Part shown: positions 24,804 through 34,003 of the stretch, in pieces
Layout of the letters: each line of letters opens with the position of its first letter
Position numbering within the stretch: the first letter of the stretch is position 1
From: Ancylobacter pratisalsi
GTDB lineage: Bacteria; Pseudomonadota; Alphaproteobacteria; Rhizobiales; Xanthobacteraceae
Assembly (NCBI RefSeq): GCF_010669125.1
Contig: NZ_CP048630.1
Coordinates: forward strand, 4,522,001 to 4,586,000
Direction of reading: 5' to 3'
DNA: 64,000 nucleotides
Translations under genes and position numbers: made by a program
Notes under the pieces: model-generated
What the model was told of the DNA's origin: nothing
Seen by the model: the letters and a program-made list of their open reading frames with translations, nothing else
Databases searched by the model: none

Positions 24804-25396
24804 GTCATATCTTTATGTCCAAATGTCATTTGTTTTACTCGATAATCATTGGCTTGAAAATGGCCATGCCCCCCAATAGACCCCAGCGATGGACCCCAGC
24901 GCGTACTGGCCGGCTGCGTCAGAACGACTCAGAGTCAGCCGCAATCGCCTCCACCCTACCGACATTGCGCGGGCGCGCAGAGACGAGAGAAAATCGACAG
25001 GGGCTCAATTATAAAGATCCTTCCAATGTGCCGATAAGTTCCCTTGCGGCACTTCCTTGCAACACCTATGTCCGCGTGGTTGCGGCGCGCGTCTTCTGGG
25101 CCTCAAATTGCCGGCATGCACCGTCAATTTGAGGCTAAAGCAGACCTAGCCTTCCGGAGTTGCCCCATAGCGGACCCGTGGAAGGTCCGCTCCCTGTGCC
25201 GTCAGCAAATTCCGGCCACACGCTCACTACCAAAGCCTCTCAATATGGCGGCGTACTGAACTCCTCCAGCGTCGAGCGTGAGCCCGCGATGCCGTCGAAC
25301 GAATGCCCCATCGAAGGGCTTTCGCAGCGTTGCACTTTCGCATACCTTGCGTGAGTTAAGCGGATTTTGCCTGCTCGTCGGCCTTAGAGTCCCCCC

Positions 25397-26728
25397 ATGT
25401 TTAAGCTGTCGTTTCTGCTCATCGGGGCGGAAGCCTTCAGGGCACGCTGGTACGTTCTTGGCGTTCTAGGCGCTGCACTTATAGCCGGCGCGATTTTCCT
25501 GGCGTTTCACGCCTCCAGCGGCATTGTCGTCGTTGCCGGGAGGGTGGTCGGCTTCGTTTTCATATTCATGGGCCTGGGCAATGCCCTGCGTTTGTTGGAC
25601 CACACCCATCTGGTCGCGCGCGCGCTCACCTTTGCTCGGGCCATAGCGCTCATCGCCATCGGCGCGGTCGTCATCCATTGGCCGGGCCACAGTGAGAGAA
25701 TCCTCGCGGCGTTATTTTGCGTGGTTTTTCTTGTCGACGGTATCGGGCGCATCGGCATCGGGCTGCTGGTGCATTTGCCTGACTGGCGGAGCCGCGCGCT
25801 TTACGGTTCGGTTGAGCTTGCCTTCGCGGTCCTTTTCTTCACCGGATGGCCGCTGCCACTCGAGCGCAGCATCCCGCTCTGCGTCGGACTGATCTTTGCC
25901 CTCAGGGGGTGGATGCTGATCAGGTTCAGCCTGATGTTCCGAACGCTCGAAAACGAAGCGGCAATACTCTCCTTGCCAATCTTTGCCACGCGGGGTTGGT
26001 ACGCCAACGCGCCCGTCCTGGTCGATGATCAAGAGACCGAGCTGGTGGAGAATCCACTGACCGTGCACGTCTGGACCCCGGCTGGATCCGCCGCAGTGGC
26101 GCAACACCTGCCGGTCATCGACCGCTACGTTGCTGCTATCGACGCGAAGGGCGTGATCTCCACCGGCCACGCCTCGATGGAGATGCTGCCCTCGCTCTAC
26201 ATCAGCCACTATCCGGCGGTTGAGCTGGACCGCTCAACCGCCGACTTCGTCACCGCCCTGCGCGGCACGCCGGAGAATGATGTCGAAGGTCGGTTTCAGC
26301 CGTCTTATGCCTATGAAGTCGGCGAATGGTGCGCGGCCGACGCCCATGTCGAGTTCCGCAACTTCAACCCTAGGCGATTGCGGGCCTTCTGGGCCGGCTA
26401 CCGGCAGGACAACACCTACAATCTCACCAACCGGAACTGTTCGGTGGTGGTGGCGCAGGCGCTCGACGCCGCACTGGAGGGCTCGCTCGCGACGCGCTCG
26501 CCCTGGCTGCAATTGGTCATCCTGCTTGCAAACCCGGATGTGTGGATCGGCGCCACGCTTCGCAGCCGTGCCTATCTGAGCACATGGACGCCGGGGCTCG
26601 TGCTGGACTACGCGCGCACCATGGCGCGGATCGTCGAGAAGCAGGACGTCAGTTGGAGTGCGAGCCTCAGCCGATTTTTGCGGCGCCTATGGCAGGACAG
26701 AGCAGGAAGCACCGGGGCGGCGGCGTGA
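25397..26728 (+). CDS. HdeD-like membrane protein fused to a putative permuted papain-fold hydrolase
   Basis: The 443-residue protein begins with about six hydrophobic helices (residues 18-180: LGVLGAALIAGAIFLAF, VVGFVFIFMGLGNAL, AIALIAIGAVVIHW, ILAALFCVVFLVDGI and others) in the paired pattern of HdeD/DUF308 acid-resistance proteins. From about residue 215 a soluble domain contains VISTGHASMEM (His258), YISHYP (His271) and YNLTNRNCSVVVAQAL (Cys348). A His-before-Cys order with Cys at the start of a helix is typical of circularly permuted papain-fold (NlpC/P60, LRAT, DUF4105-like) enzymes. I cannot name the family precisely. Its stop overlaps a GTG that probably starts the following MFS gene. 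Confidence 0.7.
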   Translation: MFKLSFLLIGAEAFRARWYVLGVLGAALIAGAIFLAFHASSGIVVVAGRVVGFVFIFMGLGNALRLLDHTHLVARALTFARAIALIAIGAVVIHWPGHSERILAALFCVVFLVDGIGRIGIGLLVHLPDWRSRALYGSVELAFAVLFFTGWPLPLERSIPLCVGLIFALRGWMLIRFSLMFRTLENEAAILSLPIFATRGWYANAPVLVDDQETELVENPLTVHVWTPAGSAAVAQHLPVIDRYVAAIDAKGVISTGHASMEMLPSLYISHYPAVELDRSTADFVTALRGTPENDVEGRFQPSYAYEVGEWCAADAHVEFRNFNPRRLRAFWAGYRQDNTYNLTNRNCSVVVAQALDAALEGSLATRSPWLQLVILLANPDVWIGATLRSRAYLSTWTPGLVLDYARTMARIVEKQDVSWSASLSRFLRRLWQDRAGSTGAAA

Positions 26729-27876
26729 ACGAGTCTTCGCCTGGTGCATCGCTGCTGTTCTCGCGCGGGGCCGTTATTGCAACGGCCACCATGTTTGGAT
26801 TGACCTACAGCCTCAGCGCAGGGTTGATCGCCTTCAGCCTGGTCCAGCAAGGTCGCAGCGAAGCGCTGATTGGCGCGAACGCGGCGATGCATGCCGTGGG
26901 CGTGCTGGTCGTCGCGGTGTGTCTTCCGCGTTTCGTGGCGGCGTACGGGATACGCCGCCTCGTCATCATCGCGCTGGGGACCGCCGCCACCGTGCTGGCG
27001 AGCTTCCCGGCCCTGCCCTTCATCGTCTTGTGGTTCGTTCTGCGGCTGATGCTCGGCATGGCGTCGGAGACGCTTTTCGTGCTGTCCGAGGTCTGGACCA
27101 ACAGCTTAAGCAGTGAGTCGACACGCGCCCGCGCCATGGCGACCTATACGGCGGCGCTGTCGATCGGCTTCGCGCTGGGCCCGATCATTCTGTCGCTGGT
27201 GGGCACGTCAGGCTTTGCACCCTACCTCGTCGGCGCGGGTATCGCACTGGCGGCGGCGGCTCTGGTGGCTTCGCCGAAAGTGCAGGTCCCGGTCTTCGAC
27301 GAACCGGTCACCGGCAGCCCGCTGCGCTTCATGCGGCTCGCCCCCGTTGCGATCTCGGCGACGATGCTGAACGCCGCTCTCGAGACATCCGGCCTGTCCT
27401 TCCTGGCGATCTACGCCGTGAATCTCGGCTGGCCGGAAGCGGACGCGACACGGTTGATGTCGGTAATGATGATCGGCGCCATCATGCTGCAACTGCCGAT
27501 CGGCTGGCTCGGCGACACGATCGACCGCATCACGCTGGTCGTGGCGCTCGCCATGATCGCGGCCCTCGGCGCACTGGCCTGGCCATTCGCGCTTGGCAGT
27601 CCATGGCTTACCTACGGTTTGTTGTTCATCTGGGGCGGGGCATTCGTGGGCATCTACACGCTGATGCTGAGTGTGGTCGGAAGTCGCTTCAAGGGAACGG
27701 AGCTTGTTGGCATCTATGCGGCCATGGGGCTGATGTGGGGACTTGGGGCGCTCCTTGGCCCACTCATTGCCGGCTTTGCAATGGAGTGGTCGCGCAACGG
27801 ACTGGCCTTCTTCGCCGCAGCGGTTTGCGCCACTTTCGCGGCATTCGTTGTAACACGCGGCAAGCGGCCGACCTGA
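26725..27876 (+). CDS. Major facilitator superfamily transporter
   Basis: The hydrophobic protein (383 residues from GTG 26725; an ATG at 26689 would add 12) has about 12 transmembrane segments. Recognisable elements are GLTYSLSAGLIAFSL, FVLRLMLGMASETLFVLSEVW with the following Arg-rich loop (ESTRARAMATYTA), and GWLGDTIDRITLVV, an MFS A-like motif between helices 8 and 9. The YcaD-like wording (SEVWTN, LVGIYAAMGLMWGLGALLGP) suggests a drug or metabolite exporter of that group. The start overlaps the stop of the preceding gene (GTGA), so the two are probably coupled. Confidence 0.85.
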   Translation: MNESSPGASLLFSRGAVIATATMFGLTYSLSAGLIAFSLVQQGRSEALIGANAAMHAVGVLVVAVCLPRFVAAYGIRRLVIIALGTAATVLASFPALPFIVLWFVLRLMLGMASETLFVLSEVWTNSLSSESTRARAMATYTAALSIGFALGPIILSLVGTSGFAPYLVGAGIALAAAALVASPKVQVPVFDEPVTGSPLRFMRLAPVAISATMLNAALETSGLSFLAIYAVNLGWPEADATRLMSVMMIGAIMLQLPIGWLGDTIDRITLVVALAMIAALGALAWPFALGSPWLTYGLLFIWGGAFVGIYTLMLSVVGSRFKGTELVGIYAAMGLMWGLGALLGPLIAGFAMEWSRNGLAFFAAAVCATFAAFVVTRGKRPT

Positions 27877-28098
27877 TGCCGCCGGCTCGGGGACGATTAC
27901 GCCAATTCACAATTAATGTATGTAAATAATAGACAACGCAATAATTTACGCGGACATCATTATTTCAACGTTGCTTCCTTTCGCAGACATAGTAATCATT
28001 CCATTTATAAAACGAAGTATCGGCGACCCATCGATACTAGGCGTTGCAGAATACCATCTGTGTTTGGTGTGCCTGTTGAGGGCATCAAGGAGTCGTCG
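27877..28098. promoter_or_regulatory. AT-rich upstream region of the exported amidohydrolase gene
   Basis: The stretch around 27905-28020 is markedly AT-rich compared with its surroundings (for example AATTAATGTATGTAAATAAT) and lies upstream of the Tat amidohydrolase gene, whose start has a clear AAGGAG (28087-28092). It probably contains the promoter of that gene. I could not fix the -35/-10 boxes. Its composition could also mark a transfer boundary. Confidence 0.4.
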
Positions 28099-29926
28099 AT
28101 GTGTATCGCGTGTGACTGGGCCCCCCATTTTTCAAAGTTTGGAAACCCCGTCACGATGAGCAGAAGCGGCGGCACCAGCCGGCGCGCTGTTTTGCGAGCC
28201 GGTGCCGGCCTCACTGCCGCGGCGGCCATGACGTCGGTCTTCCGTGCAAGCGAAGTGTTCGCCCAAGGCGCGGCGGACGGCGCTGCCGATTACGTGTTCC
28301 ACAATGGACGCGTCTATACCGTTGCCGGCTCCGCACCTTGGGCGAAGGCCGTTGCTGTGAAGGGCAAGACCATTGTCCATGTCGGTGATGAAGCCGGGGC
28401 GATGGCTTTGGCCGGACCGAAGACGCAGATGGTGGACCTGAAGGGCCGCCTGCTGATGCCGGGCTTTGTCGAGGGTCACACCCATCCCTTCCTGGGTGCA
28501 TTCCTGACGTCCGGCCTCGATCTCCAGCTCGCTAATCTCGACGAGGTGCTGGCGGCCATCGCGGGCTACGCCAAGGAGCATCCCACTGGCCCGATCCGCG
28601 GCTTTGGCTGGCGGGTCGACATGTTCCCACCCGAGGGCCCCAATCGGGCAGAGCTGGACCGTATCCTGCCGGACAGGCCGGCCTTCTTCTTCGCCATTGA
28701 CGGGCATAGCCTGTGGGCCAATTCGAAGGCGCTGGAGATGGCCGGCGTCAATCGCGACACGCCCGATCCCATCCCGCGCTTCAGCTATTACGCCCGCGAC
28801 CAGAAGGGTGACCCGACCGGCTATGTGCTGGAAGTGAACGCGGTGCTGAGCCTGGTGAACGCGGTCGAGCCGATCTCGGCACAGACCATGGCCCGACTGC
28901 TGGAAGGCTGGCTGCCCAAGGCCGCTGCTGCCGGCATCACTACCGTATTCGACGCCGGCGTGCCGCCCATCGGCAGCGACCAAGGTGCGATGTTCGCGCT
29001 CTATGAAGATGCGGAGAAGCGCGGCGTGTTGCCGTTCCGCGTCTCGGCGTCCTATTCGGTGAAGTCCCCCCCCGATCGACCAGGTGGTTGAAACGCTGAC
29101 CGACATCCGCAAGCGGATCGGCAGCGAGCTGGTCAAAGTCGACACGGTGAAGATCATCGGTGACGGCTCGCAGGGGGGCTACACCGCGTGGCTGATCGAG
29201 CCCTATGCCGACATGCCCGACTCAACCGGCGGTTCGCCCTTCACCGAGGATCAGTGGCACCAGCTTGTCGGCATGGTCGATGCGGCCGGCTTCGACGTGC
29301 ATATCCATGCCTGCGGCGAGCGCACGGCGCGGGTGGCGCTCGATTCGATCGAGAAGGCGATAGCCGCCAATCCGGCGCGAGACCGACGAAACACCATCGC
29401 GCATCTGGTCTATGTCGAGGACAGCGACAACCCGCGTTTTGCCAAGCTCGGGGTCATCGCCCAATTCTCGGCGAACTGGTCCTCGGCCGACCCGGACACG
29501 TTGCAGAACATGGTGGCCCGCTATGGCGAGCCACGCGCCAGCCGGATGTACCGCACCAAGACGGTCCTGAAGCAAGGCGGCCGCGTCTCGTTCGGGACAG
29601 ACTGGCCGGCCGCGGGCTATTTTTCGACCTATGAGCCGCTGAAGTCGATCCAGGTAGGCGTCACCCGGCAACTCATCGGCCTGAAGGACGCGCCGGTGCT
29701 GAGCCCATCCGATGAGAGGCTGACGGTCGAGGAAGCGATCCACGCCAATACACTCGGCGCCGCGTATCAGCTGCGGATGGACCACCAACTGGGCTCGATC
29801 GAGGTGGGGAAGCTCGCCGACCTGATCATTCTCGACCGCAACATACTTGAGGGAGATCCGCACGATATCCACAAGGCGAAGGTCGATATGGCGATGATGA
29901 ACGGGACCATCCGCCACAAGGCGTGA
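28099..29926 (+). pseudogene. Tat-exported amidohydrolase (YtcJ-like), split by a frameshift in a C8 tract
   Basis: The start ATG 28099 (AAGGAG six bases upstream) gives MCIACDWAPH..., then a twin-arginine signal (TSRRAVLRAGAGLTAAAA) and an amidohydrolase-3 core with DLKGRLLMPGFVEGHTHPFLG (metal His127, His129). The frame ends at 29091 just after a run of eight C (29066-29073). Reading one C fewer restores KSPPIDQVVETLTDIRKRIG and runs on through VHIHACGER, FGTDWPA and KLADLIILDRN to 29926. The intact protein would have about 608 residues and be periplasmic. The break may be a sequencing error, a true pseudogene, or a phase-variable tract; the second part has no start of its own with a ribosome binding site. 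Confidence 0.85.
29066..29073 (+). repeat. Homopolymeric C8 tract at the frameshift
   Basis: Eight consecutive C interrupt the amidohydrolase frame. Seven would restore it. Tracts of this length are slippage-prone, and also error-prone in some sequencing chemistries. Confidence 0.8.
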
Positions 29927-29969
29927 GGCACATATTCTCGAATTACTCTTTCGATCGAAGAGTTCCCGC

Positions 29970-30224
29970 ATGAAGACCTTTCTCGCCTTTTTGATACTCG
30001 TCCTGGGCGTCGCAACGCTTCCTCTTCGTGCCCAGCTGCTTCCCGAGATCTGTTCGAAGAAGAACTGCTTCATGGCCTTTGACGGCAGCGACCGGTCCTT
30101 CTGTCAGGCCTATGTCGAGGGAAAGTCCTGCTTCATGGCGCTGAATGGCCAAGCCCGTTCCGATTGCGAGGCGAACCGCGTCCCGCGAGAGCATCGTCAC
30201 TGGCAGCGTTTGTGCAGTTCCTGA
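29970..30224 (+). CDS. Small Cys-rich secreted protein with an internal duplication
   Basis: The 84-residue protein starts MKTFLAFLILVLGVATLPLRAQ, a standard signal peptide, leaving about 62 mature residues. Two similar units follow: CFMAFDGSDRSFCQAY and CFMALNGQARSDCEAN, linked by VEGKSC. Six or seven cysteines suggest disulfide bonding in the periplasm or outside the cell. It lies between two Tat-exported hydrolase genes (amidohydrolase and sulfatase) on the same strand and may be co-transcribed. I recognise no family. Confidence 0.6.
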   Translation: MKTFLAFLILVLGVATLPLRAQLLPEICSKKNCFMAFDGSDRSFCQAYVEGKSCFMALNGQARSDCEANRVPREHRHWQRLCSS

Positions 30225-30329
30225 TGAGGTGACCCCGTCCGCTGCGCCGTCACGCGGAGGCCGGACCTCAAAAGCCGGCACCCGTACTCGCCACCCCTTC
30301 CTGCCTGCGTTCTTAAGAGGCCGATACTG

Positions 30330-32138
30330 ATGTCCCAAGACGACAAGCCTGGCGGTATTTCCCGACGCGACCTGCTCGGCAAGGGAACGGCCACGATCCT
30401 CAGCGCCAACCTGATTTCGGGTACCTCGACTGCCGCGGCGGAGGCGGCGACTGCGCCGGCCGAGGCCGCTGTCCCGATCACAGCGCCGGATTCGCCGCCA
30501 GGTGGTTACAACATTCTCTTCATTCTGGTCGATCAGGAGCACTTCTTTCCGAAATGGCCCTTTCCGGTGCCGGCCCGGGAGATGCTGAAGGCGAAGGGCG
30601 TTACCTTCGCCAATCACCAGGCGGCGTCGTGCGTGTGCTCCCCCGCCCGCTCGGTCATCTACACCGGCGAGCACATCCAGCACTCCGGCGTCTTCGACAA
30701 CCTGAACTACCTCTGGCAGCCCGATCTCTCGACCTCGATCAAGACGATCGGCCATCGCATGAGCGAGCTCGGCTACTACTCGTCCTATCAGGGCAAGTGG
30801 CACATGAGCGCCAATCTTGACCAGACCAAGGTCGCGGTCGATGCGCCGATGGCCGACTATCGGGAGATCATCCAGAGCTACGGCTTCGATGGCTTCTTCG
30901 GCGTCGGCGACCTGATCGACAGCGGACTTGGCGGCTACACCTTCGACGGCTTCACCGCCGACCGGGTGGCGAGCTGGATGCGCCGAGAGGGCGAGGATTT
31001 GCGCGCCAAGGGACAGCCCTGGTTCCTCGCCGTCAACTTCGTCAATCCGCACGATGTGATGTATATCAACTCGGATCTGCCGGGTCAGGTCGTGCAGGGC
31101 AAGAATGCCGCGATCGACATCTTCCCCACACCCAACGACGCGCTCTATCAGGAACGTTGGGACGAGTTGCCGCTGCCGGCCAACCGCAGCCAACCTCTTG
31201 ATGCGCCTGGTCGCCCGAAAGCGCACAGCATCTACCAGCAGATCCAGGACATGATGGTCGGCGCATGGCCCGACGAGGACCGTCGCTGGCATGTGCTGCG
31301 CAACTACTACTACAACTGCATCCGCGACTGCGACAACCAGGTCATGAGCGTCCTCCGGGCGTTGGCCGACAACAAGATGGACAAGAACACCATCGTTGTG
31401 TTCAACGCCGACCATGGCGAACTCGGCGGCCACCATCAGATGCGCGGCAAGGGCAACTGCACCTACAAGGAGCAGAACCATGTCCCGCTCATCATCTATC
31501 ACCCCGCCTATCCCGGCGGAGTCGTCTGCCCGGCTATCACCTCGCAGCTCGATCTTGCCCCGACCCTCATCGCGCTGACCGGCGCCGATCCTGCCGCACA
31601 GGCCAAGGCCGCCGATGGCCTCAAAGGCCATGACCTCTCCAGCCTGCTGAAGAAGGGCGCCAGCGCCAAGGTCGACGAGGTCCGGCCAGCGGCTTTGTTC
31701 AACTACAACATGCTGTCCTACCAGGACGTGACTTGGGCCGAGCACTTCGTGCAAATGACGTTTTCGGGCAAGGTCACCAATGATGAGAAGGTCCAGACCT
31801 ACCTCAAGAACGACCCGAACTTTGCTGAGCGGGTCGGCATTCGCAGCATCTTCGACGGGCGCTACCGCTTCTCGCGTTATTTCGGCCAGACCGACTTCAA
31901 CACGCCGACGACGCTGGACGACCTGCTCGCCAAGAACGATGTCGAGCTCTACGACCTTCAGGAAGACCCGGAGGAGATGAACAACCTTGCCTTGGACACC
32001 AAGACAAACGGGGACCTTCTCCTCAGGCTCAACAAGCTGACCAATGATCTGATTACGGCGGAAGTCGGTGTCGATGATGGCTCGTTCCTGCCTATAAAGG
32101 ACGGGAAGTGGTTCTTCCCGCCCAAGGCCGACCGGTAG
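30330..32138 (+). CDS. Tat-exported sulfatase (choline-sulfatase/arylsulfatase type)
   Basis: The 602-residue protein has a twin-arginine signal peptide (ISRRDLLGKGTATILSANLIS) and a sulfatase fold: FILVDQEHFFP (metal-binding region), the formylglycine motif CSPARS with Cys103, GKWHMS, and FNADHGELGGHHQMRGKG. A C-terminal segment, ELYDLQEDPEEMNNLA, is typical of the family. It would hydrolyse a sulfate ester in the periplasm after conversion of Cys103 to formylglycine. AAGAGG precedes the ATG. It lies between the small Cys-rich gene and a predicted outer-membrane protein gene 7 bases downstream. The substrate is not evident. Confidence 0.92.
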   Translation: MSQDDKPGGISRRDLLGKGTATILSANLISGTSTAAAEAATAPAEAAVPITAPDSPPGGYNILFILVDQEHFFPKWPFPVPAREMLKAKGVTFANHQAASCVCSPARSVIYTGEHIQHSGVFDNLNYLWQPDLSTSIKTIGHRMSELGYYSSYQGKWHMSANLDQTKVAVDAPMADYREIIQSYGFDGFFGVGDLIDSGLGGYTFDGFTADRVASWMRREGEDLRAKGQPWFLAVNFVNPHDVMYINSDLPGQVVQGKNAAIDIFPTPNDALYQERWDELPLPANRSQPLDAPGRPKAHSIYQQIQDMMVGAWPDEDRRWHVLRNYYYNCIRDCDNQVMSVLRALADNKMDKNTIVVFNADHGELGGHHQMRGKGNCTYKEQNHVPLIIYHPAYPGGVVCPAITSQLDLAPTLIALTGADPAAQAKAADGLKGHDLSSLLKKGASAKVDEVRPAALFNYNMLSYQDVTWAEHFVQMTFSGKVTNDEKVQTYLKNDPNFAERVGIRSIFDGRYRFSRYFGQTDFNTPTTLDDLLAKNDVELYDLQEDPEEMNNLALDTKTNGDLLLRLNKLTNDLITAEVGVDDGSFLPIKDGKWFFPPKADR

Positions 32139-32145
32139 ACTGGCG

Positions 32146-33093
32146 ATGCAACGATCGTCGGCGTGGCTGCCCTGTCCAAGCGCACTGGCCCTGGTGGGCC
32201 TTGTCCTCGCCTCCGGACACGCCTTCGCTCAGGAGAGCGGAGGCGTGAGCGCCAGCGCGGCCAGTAGCGATGCATCGACCGGCATGACGCATTTCTTCGG
32301 CAATACCCGTCATCTCCAGGCTGCGGCGGATCAGGTGGGGCTGAGCACGCAGACCGGGCCGCTGCCGTTCACGCTGTCGGGCAACGTGCAGAGCTGGACC
32401 AGCGGCCCGCCCTTGGCGGACCTCTATACCGAGGCGGCGCAGGCCACCTATCGCATCGACGACACCTGGAAACTGCTCGGCCAGCAGCTCTATCAAGAGC
32501 AATCGTCGATCTCGCTGTGGAACTTCGTCGGCGGCGTCGGCTATTCGCCGACCGAGGATTTCAGCCTGAACGCCATGGTCGGCGTTGGAATACACACGCA
32601 ATATACCTATCAGTGGGCGGCGTATGTTTCCCCGCAATACACCCTGCCGGTCGAGATCAACGGCGAGAAGTGGGTCGCCTTCGGGGCAAATTTCACCTTC
32701 GAGGATTATGAACTCGGCTCGTTCTCGCAGGTCACGCCGCGGGTCAGCCTCAAGATCGCTTCCTGGCTGCCGCAGCTCCAGATCGGCTACGCCTTCGGCG
32801 AATTCGACGAAACGACGGAAGTGACACAAACACAGTACTATCAGCCCCAGGCTGTCAGCGGACTGAATGTGACCGCCGTACTGCACCCCTTCGATTCAAT
32901 CTATGCGGTTCTCACCTACCTCCCGGAGAATCGCAACTACATCGCCGGAAACTACGTCACGCAGAACACCATCGGTGCCGCGCTGCATGTGAACCTGTCG
33001 CCGTCGTTCAGGGCATCGGCCTTCTATCAGGACACCTGGTATGCGGGCGGAAGCGATTACGCCATCGGCGGCGGCGGAAGCATCGCGTTCTGA
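32146..33093 (+). CDS. Predicted outer-membrane beta-barrel (transporter-like) protein
   Basis: The 315-residue protein has a signal peptide (ALALVGLVLASGHAFA-QES) and then alternating hydrophobic/polar strands rich in Tyr and Thr (WTSGPPLADLYTEAAQATYRIDDTW, YTYQWAAYVSPQYTLPV, INGEKWVAFGANFTF) ending in GGGGSIAF with a terminal Phe, the usual barrel end. It lies 7 bases after the sulfatase gene and is probably in the same transcript. A role in passing the sulfatase or amidohydrolase substrate through the outer membrane is plausible; no specific family is recognised. Confidence 0.65.
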   Translation: MQRSSAWLPCPSALALVGLVLASGHAFAQESGGVSASAASSDASTGMTHFFGNTRHLQAAADQVGLSTQTGPLPFTLSGNVQSWTSGPPLADLYTEAAQATYRIDDTWKLLGQQLYQEQSSISLWNFVGGVGYSPTEDFSLNAMVGVGIHTQYTYQWAAYVSPQYTLPVEINGEKWVAFGANFTFEDYELGSFSQVTPRVSLKIASWLPQLQIGYAFGEFDETTEVTQTQYYQPQAVSGLNVTAVLHPFDSIYAVLTYLPENRNYIAGNYVTQNTIGAALHVNLSPSFRASAFYQDTWYAGGSDYAIGGGGSIAF

Positions 33094-33112
33094 CGCGCTG
33101 TCAGGCGATCCG

Positions 33113-33140
33113 GGCCGGCGGCGCAGGCACGCCGCAGGCC
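33113..33140. terminator. Hairpin between convergent genes
   Basis: GGCC-gg-CGGCG (33113-33123), loop CAGGCA, CGCCG-ca-GGCC (33130-33140) can pair as a nine-pair stem with one internal mismatch loop. It lies between the convergent barrel-protein gene and the small secreted-protein gene and could end both transcripts. There is no T run. Confidence 0.35.
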
Positions 33141-33183
33141 CATTTGCACCGATGTAGCGCGGTACGCCTCACGCCCGTGCCGT

Positions 33184-33570
33184 CTATTTGAGACCCGCCA
33201 GGGTGCGGGCCTCGGTTACCGCCTTCATGCAACCCGCCTCATCACCTGCGGCCTGAAGGTTCAGCGCCTGGTTCAACGCCGCCTCGGGACCGGATTGCGG
33301 CGGTTGCAGCCCGGCGGCCGCCAAGGATTCCGGCGTCGGCTCCTTGGAATCCTGCGCCGCGATGGACTGGGGCTGGGTCTGCGGCTGCTTGGGCTTCGGC
33401 AGCACCTGCTTCAGATCGTGTTGAGTCTGGGTGATCGCCTCGATGCAGGTTTGCCAGCTCTGCGCTTGCGCTGGCTGAGCCGCTAGAGGAGCTGCGGCGG
33501 CGAAGACCAACCAAAAGGCACACCGCCCAAAGCACCCGGCTTCTGCGCGCCGAAATTGTACCACTGTCAC
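33184..33570 (-). CDS. Small secreted protein of unknown function
   Basis: The 128-residue protein starts at GTG 33570 and has a signal-like segment (FWLVFAAAAPLAAQPAQAQS). A Gln/Pro-rich low-complexity stretch follows (PKPKQPQTQPQS), then a short helical C-terminus (GPEAALNQALNLQAAGDEAGCMKAVTEARTL) with one Cys that could pair with the Cys near the mature N-terminus. The helical part resembles a single TPR-like or SH3-less hypothetical domain. No function is proposed. Confidence 0.55.
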   Translation of the reverse strand: MTVVQFRRAEAGCFGRCAFWLVFAAAAPLAAQPAQAQSWQTCIEAITQTQHDLKQVLPKPKQPQTQPQSIAAQDSKEPTPESLAAAGLQPPQSGPEAALNQALNLQAAGDEAGCMKAVTEARTLAGLK

Positions 33571-34003
33571 ACTCCACTCTGCGGCCTGAGATCATAATCC
33601 CGCAACGACTTTCATTATGCCATACCGTTCTGCTTTCAACAGTCTCGCGAGCAGGTCGGCGCGCATGGAGTGCCCTGATTTTTTTATCAGGATCCATATC
33701 TCGATCGGCTCTTAATGCTTGCTGACGGACTTTCTGGCCAAACCTCAACCATCTCGCTCGCCCCCTTTGCGATAATGGCGAGGAAGCGCAAAGCCCTCGA
33801 CTTGGCTGCTGCCGGGCTCGGGTTCGCTATCGCGCTTGCAGCCCGCGACTGGTCTTCATGGGCACCTGGGCAGGTTGTGCCGGCCCCGCTTTCCTGGAGC
33901 CGGTTTCAGACTGTCTGCCGTCAGCGCCCTTGCGACCACTCAGGGATTTCCGGAAAGGAGGTTTCCCGGATCACAGATGGGACCTTCCGCGGGCGCAAAC
34001 TGA
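33571..34003. other. Interval without recognised genes
   Basis: The 433 bases between two leftward genes contain a rightward frame of 124 codons (33715-34089) that overlaps the end of the autotransporter gene and has no homology I recognise, so it is not called. A weak dyad (CCGGAAA...TTTCC) near 33949-33968 might end the autotransporter transcript. Confidence 0.5.

Larger units (their letters stand above)
24578..25396. other. Gene-free interval after the catabolic operon
   Basis: About 820 bases hold the operon-end hairpin and repeat copy C. The several 60-110 residue frames here have no domain, signal or ribosome binding site that I would defend. Nothing else was recognised. Confidence 0.55.

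Noticed and set aside
29084..29926. Second half of the amidohydrolase as an independent gene
   Set aside because: It lacks its own ribosome binding site and begins in the middle of a conserved fold; joining across the C8 tract restores one protein.
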